Shown: positions 11,290-23,190, numbered from the stretch's first letter. The stretch: DNA of 64,000 nucleotides from Choristoneura fumiferana (GCF_025370935.1 NC_133474.1:14849581-14913580), one strand, 5' to 3'. Notes: generated from the letters alone by a model not told the origin. Numbers and translations: made by a program.

Positions 11290-12410
11290 ATTAAAATCGG
11301 ATCTATATCGGGTCGTCTTAAAATTAATCGGTAAGTCATGCGTGTTTAACGAAACTTAAAGAGGGTAGACTGAAGATCTTTAAACTACCAGGCTAAGTTT
11401 TTATTACAAAGATTTTGCTACTTGATCAGCTGCTTGCAACATCGTTTGATCGTCTCTTTCAAGTTGAATCTGCTTATTATCGTAATTATTTTTTAAAATG
11501 AGTTCTATTTTAACATTTTATTGAGGAATAAAATGTTAAAATACAACTTTTGGTCAGGTGCTAATTAAATAACTGAAAACCTCACACGACACCCAGAAAA
11601 TATTTTTTCATTTTATTTTAAGTTAGTTGTTTGCGTTTGTTTTCGAATACCTTCATTATTTCCTAAAATAATTGTATGTTTTACGTAATCAGTAATTCTA
11701 CTTCATTTCTAACTTTACGGTCGTAATTTTTAATGCCAGATTTAGAAGAAAGCCAAACTGACGCAAAACGGCCAGTATAAAATTATCTAAGGGGTATGAA
11801 ACATCCCTAAAACATTTAATTGGCGTATGCATTCGTAATATTTAGACTGGGCACAATAAAAAAAGGATTTAAAAACTCAAACACTACCTGATTTAAAACA
11901 TAGTGTAATCGATTCTTCTCTGGATTCTGAGCAAACTTCTTTCTGGTTTTCAGTTATTTAATTAATATATAGTACTTATAACATTAATAACTGCGTCAAT
12001 ATTTAATGAAAAGGAATATTGTTTTAGGAATAAACATTTTGTTTTAAACTTCAAAACGTGTATTATTACTATTGCAACGTTATCCTTTTTTCAGTTTTTT
12101 TTAAATTTCCATTTCAGTTATCTACAAAATTAAAATATAAAGTTATAAATTAAAAATAAGAACAAAAAAACAATTCTGTTATGTAGAATACGAACTCATG
12201 ATAATTTACGAGCTTATCTAAGCAGCCGATCAACTCAGCTATCGGCACATTGCTGTTATGGGGATAAAATATCGATCATATCATAATAACTGTTTAACAG
12301 CGCCATCTAGTTCATTTCTTGTGAACATCTAACAAAATCGCCAACTCTCGTGTTCAAACGATTATAGAACGTAAGGTGTCCATCCACTAATGCAGGCCAG
12401 TGTACATTAT
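11290..12410. other. Gene-free AT-rich stretch
   Basis: No gene or well-bounded repeat is seen, apart from the possible SINE relic near 12190-12255. Confidence 0.4.
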
Positions 12411-12411
12411 T

Positions 12412-12660
12412 GTTTCGCCCTACTACATCGAAGTTGGTGACAGCACGACCTAGCAGGAAGGATTGAAACCCATAGTAATGTCAAGTACAATAATTGTAGT
12501 AATTGTAATGTAGGTGATGTAGACGACTATTGTTTGTTCCACTACGGGTGGCTCGTGCTGAGGCAACGACTTCGATTTAGTAGGTACCTAGAGAAATATT
12601 TTCAAGGGTTTTGTAGTCGGTCCCATTTTTTGTTATTTTTTTGGAGTCGGTTTTACTTTT
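12412..12660. repeat. Palindromic interspersed repeat (GGCTCGTGCTGAGGC family), copy 1
   Basis: Contains TGGCTCGTGCTGAGGCAACG downstream of a diverged inverted arm (GACAGCACGACCTAGCAGG) and ends with an AGTCGGTTTTACTTTTTTGTTAT tail-like stretch. A cleaner copy lies at 33030-33225. Confidence 0.55.
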
Positions 12661-13383
12661 TTGTTATATAAAATTCGTATGCCCAGTTGGGCATGTACCA
12701 CAGAGGGGAACGCGGTAGAGGTGAGACGTATTTACTGGAATAGGTTTTGGCTTGGACGCGTGCGTACGCGTTCCCGCCCGCTATTCTTTAAGCGTACGAG
12801 TATTTAGGAGTACGGCGGCTGACAAGACAACGTTCCGCCAACTTGAAAACAAGCATGATGCGTGCGCTCGTCGCGCTTGGAACTATTCGCAAAACGTCCG
12901 CCAACTTCGGGGTCTTCGGGATCGACTAACTCGCCCTAACCACTGCGCGATGAATTCCAGGAAAAAGGAGCGAGTTATCATTTGTTCAAAAAACACTTTT
13001 GATGACATTTCGGTTGTCCGATATTCGTAAAACTACTAAAACTAGCACGGTGTATATGCAATCACGGGAGCGCATATTTACGGGAATCATTTTGATTAAG
13101 AGTCAATTGAGTTAAGTAGTACTCGTAGATACACGTGGACCTAGTCTTTATGTGGACGCGTACTCGCAAGGCAAGACTCAGTCCGCGTTTTGCCTAGTAC
13201 GTCTGACCTCTACCTACGCGATGAATTTCCGTAGGAAAGCCCGCGTTGCCATATTAAGGCGGTGGCAGCTATCGCTCGTCGAATGCGGCGGACTCAAGGC
13301 CACTTACAATACTCTTTGCCGAGTACACTTACCGTGTTCTTTACACTTTCTTATAATTACCGCTCTTTATGCCTAGAGCAGCA

Positions 13384-13470
13384 GAGCTACTACGAAATTC
13401 GAAGTTCGTGTCGTTCGGTCCCTCTGACGCATACGAGAGTAAGAGGGATGGTAAGATACGAACTTCGGAA
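13384..13470. mobile_element. MITE, CTACTACGAAA family, copy B (truncated)
   Basis: Left arm AGCTACTACGAAATTCGAAG and inner GGGATGGTAAGATACGAACT are present. The outer right arm is missing. Confidence 0.65.
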
Positions 13471-13503
13471 TAGGCCCTCTGGTAGGCCGTGTCAGATATT
13501 CTT

Positions 13504-14079
13504 ATGCTACATCTACACGCTTGCCAAGCTTCGGCAAGCTATCACCAGCACAAGCGTGTAAACGGCCCGTTTGGATAGGCTTGCGTGAGCTTACCAGCGC
13601 TTGTCGCCTATCCGAGCCGGTGTCGGTTTTTCATCACAGATCAAAGGAACTTGCGGTAAGCGTTTGCGACCTGTTTACGCGTTGGCTCGTGTTTAGTGTC
13701 GCTCAGGAGATCACGCCGTACGGACGGATGTACCATTAGTGACCATTATTAATGCTATTGGACAAACGAAGAATTTTTATCCTTCTCTCAACGCTCAACG
13801 CAAGAGCCGAAGCAACTGCGAGATCCAAGTCTGCCATGCTTGCCTGAAGAGCTACTATGAAACTAGTTCGTATCGTACCGTTCCTCTGACACTTGTACTA
13901 TTTAATAAGAGAGCGAGAGGGACGATACGATACGAACTTCAAGTTTAGAGTTTCATAGTAGCCCTGCTGTTCGGAATACACCAACGCGCTTGCAAGCGTG
14001 CAAATGGCATTCAAGTGTTTGTATAGGCTTGAAGTTGGTAGACGCTTGGCAAGCCTCGACAAGCGTGTAAATGTAGCAT
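13504..14079. mobile_element. TIR element with a nested MITE
   Basis: Left end ATGCTACATCTACACGCTTG and inverted right end ATGCTACATTTACACGCTTG agree at 19 of 20 bases. The inside is rich in CTTGCCAAGC/GGCAAGC type motifs. A separate MITE lies at 13850-13966, so that insertion is younger. No coding region. Confidence 0.7.
13850..13966. mobile_element. MITE, CTACTACGAAA family, copy C, nested
   Basis: Ends AGCTACTATGAAACTAG and inverted AGGGCTACTATGAAACTCTA; inner arms CGTATCGTACCGTTCCTCT and AGAGGGACGATACGATACG. It lies inside the element at 13504-14079. Confidence 0.8.
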
Positions 14080-14709
14080 TACACGCTCCGCTGTGGCAAA
14101 TATTTAATTCAGATGCAACTGTATGGACCGGAGGCCGTATTGTCCAACGTTGACGCTCGCGATTGCAGTTAAGTGAGTTTTTGTATGTTCATTCGGCTTC
14201 GTGTCAAAATGTATGAAACTGAAATGTAGGGTAACCCTAGATCGTACAAGCTTAGAACGCGCAAGTTTGAATAATATCACCTTCATGTAAACTTTCATCG
14301 TATAGTTAAAAGGAAACCTTCATGTAAACTCATCGTTTAGTTAAAAGGAACCTTAATCACCATTCTGGCAAAAGACTAATTTTATGAAACAAAATTTATT
14401 CCAAAAATATATAAATAAATCGAAATTAACGTAAAAACCACGTAGAAAACAAATTTTTGTAGATTGAAATAGCAAAAGGGAAAATAGGATACAATAAGGA
14501 CCCATCGATAGAAATTAATGAACTATTAAGAGGAAATTTTGATTTATTATTTCCACATAGTTGTGTCCAAAGTGCGTCTCATAACAGGCTCAGTAGGCAG
14601 ATCTTCTGGAAACAAAATTAAACTTGCGTTTGAATACAATCATTCATAGACATTAAGGTTCCGATCGGGAATGGAGCGCTACATTACTCAAGTACATCAA
14701 TAACAATAC
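14080..14709. other. Gene-free stretch downstream of eIF4A
   Basis: A short direct repeat, CCTTCATGTAAACT followed by CATCGT and TAGTTAAAAGGAA, occurs at about 14279-14311 and again at 14317-14351. Nothing else is recognised. Confidence 0.45.
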
Positions 14710-14728
14710 GTTTACGATATTTCATACA

Positions 14729-14734
14729 TTTATT
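14729..14734 (-). terminator. Poly(A) signal of eIF4A
   Basis: TTTATT on the plus strand reads AATAAA on the minus strand, about 390 bases after the eIF4A stop. It sets a 3'UTR of roughly 14710-15123. Part of this UTR, near 14830-14920, is unusually GC-rich. Confidence 0.65.
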
Positions 14735-15123
14735 TACCGTATTACAAAAACAGTTACCATATTATGTACAAATGAAAAAAAAGTTACAATACATTGTTTC
14801 TTTCTTCTAGTACTTTTGTGATTAAAATAGCCTCTCCAGTACCCGATGAGACCCCTCTGCAAGCGGCAGAGAGGCCTGCGCGGAACGGGGGCCATCCGGC
14901 CGAGCCGGTCTTATTCTATATATATTAAACTTATATTGATACGTCTATTATACTATTATACGTTCATTAAATTAACTAAAACGCAAGTAACGGTCCAAAT
15001 AAAATTAGTTCCAATAAAAAATTCGGCACAGCAGTACTTAGGAGGCCTCTCCTAATACTCACACCTTATATATATCGCAATTGAACGCTGGACACAAAGT
15101 ATGAACCGGGGAATAGTGGCAAC

Positions 15124-18100
15124 TCAGATAAGGTTGGCCACATCGCTGGGCATTTCTGTAATAGTTGTGTGATAGAAGTCCTCAATGTCCTTCAGTGCTC
15201 TCTTGTCTGATTCAGTTACGAAATTGATGGCAATTCCCTTACGGCCGAAACGCCCACCTCGCCCAATTCTGAAACGTAATTAAATATCAACTGAATATTT
15301 TATTCTTTTGAAGTGATTTGAAAAAGCCATATGCTTTGTATGAAGAAAATTACTGCAAAATAAGTATTCAAAATGTGTGGATGGCAAATGGAAAACACAT
15401 ACCGGTGAATGTAGTTTTCGCGATTGGTGGGAAGATCGTAGTTGATCACGCAAGAGACCTGCTGCACGTCAATGCCGCGAGCGAGCAAGTCTGTAGTAAT
15501 GAGGACACGCGAAGATCCGGTACGGAACTGCCGCATGATGACCTCACGCTCGCGCTGGTCCATGTCTCCGTGCATGGCAGACACGGTGAAATCACGCTCG
15601 TGCATTGACTCAGTCAGCCAGTCCACCTAAAGATCAAACAGTAACTTTGTGAAAAATATACAAGGATTTAACTAGATATTACATTTAGAATAGGATAGGC
15701 AGTGGTGGGGCTATGGTTTTTCCGAATCAAATGCACCTACCTACATGGGAACTGTTTGCAAATAGTGTTACATAAGGTAAGTTTCAAAATGGCTTAAAAA
15801 TTTATTACATTGGCAGTTCTATCAATAAAGCAGTGTTTCCACCAATAATGTGTAAGGATGTATTGCAAGAAATGTGTTTTTATTAACCAATACAAACATT
15901 TCATTTACACATCCTCGCACAGCACATCTCTGGTGGAAACAGCTGAGCAGAGCGAGGCGAGGTAAATGAAGCATTTCTATTGGTTAATGAAAAACACATT
16001 CTTCGCACATTATTGGTGGAAAAGCGGCTGGGCTGATTTACATCCGGATAGTGGCTGGTAGCGACGCGACGAGGCCGCCGGCCGCGGCAGGCTCTCCTAG
16101 CTGCCGGTGACCATTGGCCTTCCACTCCACGTACAGACCTAGTAACAGCGCAGAGCATACGGCTCTGCCCGTGGCGTCTCGAGCTCGCCCGAGGCTTCGC
16201 GGGCAAGATACGCGTGGTCGCCAGGCTACAAGTGGGCAGATACGGTGAGGCCGCGCGCTTTACGTGCCTTTCAAGCGATAATGGTCTTTTAAGTAAGTAG
16301 GTAGTTTAAAATTCAATAATATTAAAAGTGTTTGCTGCACCACTGCCAACTCAGTCTGAATCAGCGCTAAATGTATCAAATTACCTTGCGACGGGTGTTG
16401 CAGAAGATCACCGCCTGAGCGATGGAGAGAGTATCATAGAGATCGCACAGGGTCTCCAATTTCCATTCCTCAACTTCGATAGAAATAAAGAACTGCTTAA
16501 TACCTTCCAGGGTAAGCTGTAAACAAGAAAACAATTAAGGTTAGATGGCTTTAACTTTAAATCAACTTATTACAACAAGTTTGACATTTGCTTAGAGATT
16601 TCCACATCAGTTTTAACTAACAGATATTTCGAGGCTACAGTACAGGACCGTGACAAATGGAAGTCCCCACTGCAAGCCCTATGTTCCTGCTGAAGTGCCA
16701 CAGGATTTCACAATAACCATTGCTAATTTTATTATTGAATTGGCCGATAAACAGGCTAATGGTTATGTGTCACCCATATACACATATTTAAAAAAAAAGA
16801 GCTTTATTTTTTAACAGATAATCAGTGGTCTGAATATGGTTTTTAAAATATAATATAAGCAATACCGCAAAATCCAATTTCAAGGTATTCAAGATAAATA
16901 TCACCAGCATTAGTACTATTCTCTTGAGACCCAACATAATATTTTTTGTTTTCACAATTTGAACCAAGCATCAATCAAGTTCAAATTATTATTTTTTTAT
17001 GTCCTCAAGTGAGGACGGGGGACCCAGGAGGATAGTGCTGGTGATATTTATCTTGCATTTAATTTTTAGACGAGTTAAGAGAAAAAAAATACTTAGGTAT
17101 TTGAAAATATAAAAAAATAGTATAGTCCATTCAGGATAACATTGGACTCTAGAAGGTCACAGAAGAAGGAGTTCTAAAAATTTTTTGGTGAAGTAATAAT
17201 GATGATGAATAGAAGAAGTAATAAGATGAAGTCATAATTATGTTTACTTTGTAAGTAGTTTAATATGTAATGTACCTACATACTTACAAAATAACACAAT
17301 ATTAATAGGTAATTTGCTACATACTATGAATTCGTTTTATTAGGGTTTGATTTATATTATACATAATTTAATAACTGTTCATGGACTCATCCGCCTTCAT
17401 TCCCTGTTTTAAAATATTCTACTCGTAGTTTCTGCTATGAAGCTCAAGCTTTATTAAATTCCAAATTTTATCAAATTTGGTGCAGGCTAGTTGTGAAAAG
17501 TTAACTATTTGTATATGATTGAAGGTCATCACATTTTGATCCAAAGTGATGATTAAGAACTATATAAATAATGTACAGAATATTTCTTGAGAACAATATT
17601 ATAAACGTTTTGTTTCTTGCAGAATGTTCTTTACCTCTGCCTCTTTAGGAATTTTATAGGAAGATGTTATTGTTTTTAAATTATGATATGAAAAATAGCA
17701 AAGTTAATCTCACTAATACTAATTATAATTGCAAAAGTTTGTAAGTCTGTATGTATGTTTGTTTGTTACCCACCACTTACCATCTTAACCGCTGAACCAA
17801 TTTAGTTGAAATTCAGTATACCAATAGTACAAGTCCCAAGGAAAGACAAGGAAAAATGCAAAGTTTCCATAGGATAACAATAAACGGATTGTACGTGAAC
17901 GGAGTTACGGGCAACAGTTAGTTAATGAATAATTTAAATTAATATTGTCATCTTCGATATTTTAATTACAATTAAGTTTAGACCAGCCATATACTAAAAA
18001 AATGCAATTTATTAAATGACTTTCTAAAGCGTGCATTATAAAGAACCTATTTTCCTACTGTGAATTCCTATATTGAACAGACTGTAGGTATAATTAAAAC

Positions 18101-20530
18101 GAAATTAAAAAGTCATTTTATCTTGTTGTTAATATTCAAGTTACCAAATCTTTAATTGTAATTATTTAATTCTTGTATTTACAAGAATGAGCTTTCAATG
18201 TCATTAACAGTAAATTTAAAGTCATTACTGTGATTACAAGAATAGTTATGTTTATTAAAGTATGTGAAGCTAACTATAAGATACTAAAATATAACTTAAT
18301 TACTAGATAATGTAGCAGTAGGATTGGGATGACCTGTTTTGTTTACACCAAACTGCATTAATGGCTACTTGCTGTAAACACATAAATCTCGAGATAGTGT
18401 TAAGCTCAGTTTAGTAGTGTCAAATTGTATACAACTGTCAAGCTTAAGCCTGGATTAATGACTAAATCTCGATTTATTTTTTCCTGCAAGACGGCCTAAG
18501 ACCTAAAAGAAGGCCAATGTAGAATAACAAAATTCTATATGCAAAAGGTGCTATAATTTGTATTAAAGTGCCAGTCAGGGCCACTAAATATAACCTAAGC
18601 AACAAAAAGTTGGAAAACCCCCTAAATTGTCACTTCAAAGTTCAATACCTCAAAAACGGCTAAACAGATTTTGATAAAACGTGACTAAGAGAACCATTGC
18701 TAGAAACCCTGCTTTCAAAAAAAATAAAAACGCATTAAAATCTGTTCACCCGTTTAAGAGCTATGGTGCCACAGGCAGACACACATAGCGGTCAAACTTA
18801 TAACACCCCTTTTTGCATCGGAGGTTAGAAAAGGGGCATTAATTAAGCTTGCATCAGTGAAATTTGCCACAACTTGATCATGATCTTCATGCAGTTCATG
18901 TGCAAACCCATATTTGTGAACCCAGAATGAACAACAATAATGCACAACTTGATAATTACATGAGGGTTTGAATTTTATCAATTGTTTTGTTTTGTCTTAA
19001 TCAAAACTGCACCTCAATCCACAAAGAAACTCTAAATGATTGTTCTAAAAACACCACATGTTATTAATAATAAAGCCTAGCCAATATAAACAATGTAATA
19101 ATTACCTCCTCCTTTTGCACAAGAATGCGCACTGGATCTCTCATGAAGCATCGAGACACTTCCAAGACATCATCTGGCATGGTAGCCGACAGTAAAATCA
19201 CTTGCACATCAGCAGAAAGCATCTTGAACACATCATGGATTTGGTCTTTGAATCTGAAAATAAAAATTAGCATGTTAATAACACTGTCTACATCATTTGT
19301 AGCAAATCTGGGTCAATGATATTCATAAGTATGACTCACCCACGGGACAACATTTCGTCAGCTTCATCAAGCACAAACAGCTTTATGGTATTAGCTCGCA
19401 GAGCTCGACGGGTGATCATGTCATAGACACGGCCAGGAGTACCCACCACCACATGAACTCCACTCTCCAGCTGGCGGATATCCTCGCGCACATTGGTACC
19501 ACCAATGCAGGCATGGCACTTAGCATTCAAATGGTCTCCAAGTGCAATAACCACCTAAAAATATATTGTTATTTAAAACAAAACAAAAATCCACACTGGA
19601 TTATTAAACACAAACACAAATGCCACAGAAATAGCATGTGAAGGAAGTAGGTAACTTAAATTCACTAACCTTTTGGATTTGTTGGGCAAGCTCTCTAGTC
19701 GGAGCCAGAATCAAAGCTTGACACTCTCTAATACTAGTGTCAATATGTTGCAGGATTGAAATGGAAAAAGTAGCAGTTTTGCCTGTGCCAGACTGAGCCT
19801 GAGCTATAACGTCGCGGCCCTGAATACAAGGCATAATAGCGCGTTGCTGAATTGCCGATGGTTTCTCAAAACCATAGGCGTAGATTCCTCTCAGCAATTC
19901 TTCTTTTAAATTCATATCGTCGAAGCTTTCTACGACTTGATGCCAGTTTGTATCTAACGCCCCTTCGGGCTCCATGCCCGGTGGCCCATCGTAACTAACT
20001 GGCTCCTTTGACGGCCCATTCTTAGAGTCCTCCGGCCAATCTTCTGATCTGTGGATATAGGACATAATTTTAATACTTTTTATACATGTGCAATATTAAA
20101 TGGACGAAGGACTAATGTAAGTGAACGGCAACTGAATTGGCAAAAATCATGATCTCGCATCAAATGAGCTTCTGTCAAAATGGCATTACATGGTTAGCTT
20201 TGGCTGTAAATGACAAAAAAATGAAAAAAAGCTGAATAAATGCCACAAGTTTCATTAAAACATGATTACTCAACATTAGCGAAGAAAATTACATTAGACA
20301 CGTGCGCTATGCGGAATTTATAATACCATGTTCTCCTGCCAGCGCCATGTTGGCAATCGGCAACCCCAAACGGGGAGCAAGTATAGGGGTATTGAAGAAA
20401 AACTATGCTGCTATGAAAGCAATATACAATACGAGTTCAAAAATTACACAACTTTACCTTTATAATAAAACAAATAAACCTCAAATTAACACAGAAAGTG
20501 CTCTTACCTTCTTTCTGGTGAGTACGACAT
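15124..20530 (-). CDS. eIF4A: Eukaryotic initiation factor 4A, DEAD-box RNA helicase, 421 aa, seven coding exons
   Basis: ATP-dependent RNA helicase of the cap-binding complex eIF4F, which unwinds 5'UTR structure in the cytoplasm. Coding exons, in transcript order: 20508-20530, 19670-20048, 19340-19554, 19106-19253, 16385-16516, 15403-15626, 15124-15268. They sum to 1266 nt, with GT/AG at every junction and phases that agree. All helicase motifs are intact: Q motif around 67-75, AQSGTGKT (92-99), PTREL (124-128), TPGR (173-176), DEAD (197-200), SAT (228-230), ARGID (348-352), HRIGRGGR (373-380). The start is the ATG at 20528-20530: exon 1 encodes MSYSPERR and splices to SEDWPEDS. An in-frame ATG at 20063-20065 lies in the intron and gives a false MSYIH start. 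Length matches the family. Confidence 0.97.
15834..16022. mobile_element. MITE, CCACCAATAATGTG family, in eIF4A intron 5
   Basis: Ends TTTCCACCAATAATGTG and inverted TTTCCACCAATAATGTGCGA, with inner inverted arms around ATTGGTTAATGAAAAACACA. Relatives are at 29570-30160 and 51010-51203. Confidence 0.8.
16890..17055. mobile_element. Short TIR element (about 166 bp) in eIF4A intron 4
   Basis: Left end CAAGATAAATATCACCAGCA matches the inverted right end over 20 bases. The middle contains GTCCTCAAGTGAGGAC. No coding region. Confidence 0.7.
17130..17660. repeat. Interspersed repeat shared, inverted, with profilin intron 1
   Basis: Blocks here (GATAACATTGGACTCTAGAA, GTTAACTATTTGTATATGAT, AATGTACAGAATAT, AAACGTTTTGTTTCTTGCAG) occur in reverse order and orientation at 28850-29440. 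Divergence is moderate with indels. It lies in eIF4A intron 4. Confidence 0.75.
17706..17925. mobile_element. Degraded Helitron-like (Lep1-type) copy
   Basis: Starts like CACTAATACTAATTATAATT, followed by a GTATGTATGTTTGTTTGT stretch, and ends near GTTACGGGCAACAGTTAGT. This is a decayed relative of the clean copy at 22081-22288. Confidence 0.45.
18640..18835. repeat. Interspersed repeat, GCGGTCAAACTTATAACACC family, copy 1
   Basis: Contains AAAAACGGCTAAACAGATTT, a GAGCTATGGTGCCAC block, and AGCGGTCAAACTTATAACAC at its end. Copies also at 55140-55272 and 59690-59912. The ordered blocks suggest a transposon of unknown class. Confidence 0.6.
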
Positions 20531-20552
20531 CCTAATATCGCGGTAGCTGAAC

Positions 20553-20561
20553 GGAAAAGAA
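20553..20561 (-). promoter_or_regulatory. eIF4A: Candidate TCT initiator / TOP start of eIF4A
   Basis: On the minus strand the sequence is TTCTTTTCC, with the candidate +1 cytosine at 20559, only 29 bases before the ATG. It matches the polypyrimidine initiator (YCTTTYY) known for insect ribosomal-protein and translation-factor genes. Assignment is by motif only. Confidence 0.45.
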
Positions 20562-21286
20562 CTAGCAAGGTCAAGTTGAGTTTGATGAACAGAAGCTTTT
20601 TTTTTGATGATTGGTAAACTGGTGCTTAGATGATCTCTACTGTTGAAATATATTATTCGTATATTTCAAAATGATTTATAAAAAGCTTAAAATTTTGTAA
20701 ACGTGCGTATTCACGAGAAGATGAGTAATACTAAATTATTAGGAAATAAAACAACGGAAGTACGTCAACGACAAGAAATTTCAATTTGACTTAAAGAGAG
20801 ACAACCAATTGAGTTTATGCTGTAGAAAGAAAGAAAGCAAAGATTTCGATTCTCAAGAAATCTATAATTTTGACTATGGTTCGGTCAACGAACATCATTG
20901 ACGATTTATTGTGGAAATTCACATTTTACTCAGAATTTTAAGAAATTTTAGTATAAAAAAAAATTGAAAATATTTTTTTATTTCTAAAAACTGATTTTTA
21001 ATGTATTACGTTATGTGTATATTAAAATAAAAAAAATACATTTCAACGATTATGGATTATCTAATCGAGTAATCGAAATCGTACTACGCAAGACAATTTT
21101 GGATTCGATGTCAACAAGGATGTACCAGGAATGTACATCTTCGAAATAATACAAGAGAAAATAAATCTTATTCCGTTTATATACGATTTGTTTTTACAGA
21201 AACAGTCCTTTTTATTTGTTCTCATCATGATATATGTAGTGCGGTACCTACAAAATAGTAAAAAAAAAATACGGTAATACCTGCAT

Positions 21287-21416
21287 GGCTCTGTAATACG
21301 AAGTGCAAAATTCGAACTTCGTATCTAGCCGTCCCGCTGACGCTTACATTATTTAATACGAGAGTGAGAGGGACGGAACGACACGAACTTCGATTTTCTA
21401 ATTTCGTAGTAGCCCC
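21287..21416. mobile_element. MITE, CTACTACGAAA family, copy D
   Basis: Inner arms are TTCGAACTTCGTATCTAGCC and inverted AATCGAAGTTCGTGTCGTTC. The right end CGTAGTAGCCC is intact and the left end diverged. It is close in sequence to copy E, about 140 bases further on. Confidence 0.75.
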
Positions 21417-21553
21417 GCCCCGCTGACTCTCATGGACGTAGTGCGGATATTTTTTTTTCTCGTCTACCCCTATAGTGTGGGATACCGTTGGATAGGTCTT
21501 TTATAATAGTCATTGGGGGGTTGTGAAGAAGATTTTCTGATTCAGCGATCTGA

Positions 21554-21686
21554 CCCTATACTACGAAATGCAAAATTCGAACTTCGTATCTTGCTGTCCC
21601 GTTGACGCTTACATTATTTAATACGAGAGTGCAAGGGACGGTACGATACGAACTTCGATTTTCGAAAATTTCGTAGTAGCCTCCCT
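21554..21686. mobile_element. MITE, CTACTACGAAA family, copy E
   Basis: Left CTATACTACGAAATGCAAAA, right TTTCGTAGTAGCCTC. The centre GACGCTTACATTATTTAATA is identical to that of copy D, so D and E belong to one subfamily or arose by local duplication. Confidence 0.75.
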
Positions 21687-22080
21687 GTTTTAGAAATATT
21701 CAACTTTAAAGGTGAGCGTCCACTGCATCAAAATATTCGGAATCAAGCCATACGAAGCGGACGGATTGCTTTGTATAGATTTATATGATACTGCGTGCAC
21801 TGGATCGGCATATCGCCGGAGAGAGATTCCTCCGTCCGACGCCTCGTACGGTGCTTTGCGTACGCTCCGATTCCAGTCCAGTGAACGTTTAACTTAGTCT
21901 ACTTAAAGTGATCCTTTTTTACTATAATCGAGCGTTCCAAAGCTAAACCGTTAAGTTTGAACTTTTTTAAAACATTCATGATGGTAAGAGTAAATCAAAT
22001 TTACAAGGAAAACTATAATGGCGAAGTTTGCTTGAGAATTCTTAGTAGTTGAAGAGTAAATAGCAGCTTAAGGTATAAAA

Positions 22081-22288
22081 TCCATACTAATATTATAAAT
22101 GCGAAAGTGTGTGTGTTTGTATGTTTGTATATTTGTCCGTCTATCACGTCGAAACGCAGCGACAGATCGACGTGATTTTTGGTATAGAGATAGTTTACGG
22201 GCCAGAGAGTGACATAGGCTAAGTACTTACATAGGAACAGCGCGCGATAACCGATTTCCACGCGAGATAAGCCGCGGGCAAAAGCTAG
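22081..22288 (+). mobile_element. Non-autonomous Helitron (Lep1-like), 208 bp
   Basis: Begins TCCATACTAATATTATAAAT after an A and ends AAAGCTAG before a T, so it sits between A and T with TC and CTAG termini, as Helitrons do. A short GC palindrome, GCCGCGGGC, stands just upstream of the end. No target duplication, as expected. A 3' fragment of the same type (GCCGCGGGTAAACTCTAG) lies near 59548-59566. Confidence 0.8.
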
Positions 22289-23190
22289 TACACCTTAACT
22301 TGTAAGATTCCGTACAAAATAAAAAATCCTTAGAAAAATATAACTTAATTTTTTCGTAATGAAATGAAAAAATGAAATGAAAAATGAAATGATATATTTA
22401 ATGGCTACGGAACCCTATCTTAGGCAGACGTAGTGGTGATTTTTATTCGACACCCTATAGTGGACTACGGATTAGCCGGAAACATGTCGAGCTAAACTCG
22501 ATTTAAGACGTGAGTTATCCGGGTCATTATATTTAATATGATACTGAAACAGTGTGGTAGGAGCTCCGCTTGCGCGGAGCTCCTCCGTGTGTGTAGTTTT
22601 TTTGTTTTGAGCCGATGCAAACTACAAAGATTTTATCTAGTAACTATCTAGTTTATTATAAAATTGGGAATAAACGCGATTGGGAAAAAACCAAGCAGGG
22701 ATATCTACGAATGGAAAAATCATGTATTAAGGAATAAATACGTTTGGTGCAAATTAAGAATAGGAAAATATGCGAATGGAAATTTTGCTACAAGGAAATA
22801 ACAATTTTGGGGAAATGATTTAACCAGCCTTATTGGTCCATCTATAAACATGGTTGAAATAAATCGATCAATTTGGACAGAAGTCCACGAAAATTTATTT
22901 TATCCACAGACATGATATGAACAATTCCGTACTTTTATCACTTTTTCTAATTGAATATACTAATCGATTAAAGTGCGATACGACTTTTTTGTCTATGGTT
23001 GATCAAATAAACCGTTAGGTTGGCTACTATGTGTTGACTTCCTGTGGTGTTTACCGTGTCTATGATTACGCTGCCATTTTGAAACGGCAGTGCTTAGTGC
23101 TTTTTGTTCGTGTGGAGCGTTTGCTCGTTGCGAAGAGAAGATTGTGTAGTAGTCAAGTGCTGTAGGTTTAAATTAAATCGAACATTCAAA

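Larger units (their letters stand above)
20562..23190. other. Upstream region between divergent eIF4A and profilin
   Basis: About 2.6 kb with no gene. It must hold both promoters, but also two MITEs and a Helitron between 21287 and 22288. Sequence near 23040-23120 is less AT-rich and is the likely profilin core promoter or 5'UTR. I could not fix its start site. Confidence 0.55.

Noticed and set aside
12752..13948. Cluster of overlapping open frames
   Set aside because: They run through palindromic MITEs and GC-richer transposon sequence, which opens frames on both strands.
19604..20065. eIF4A start at the ATG at 20065 (MSYIH...)
   Set aside because: The first residues are intron translated by chance. 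An acceptor at 20049 and the exon at 20508-20530 give the correct MSYSPERR start.
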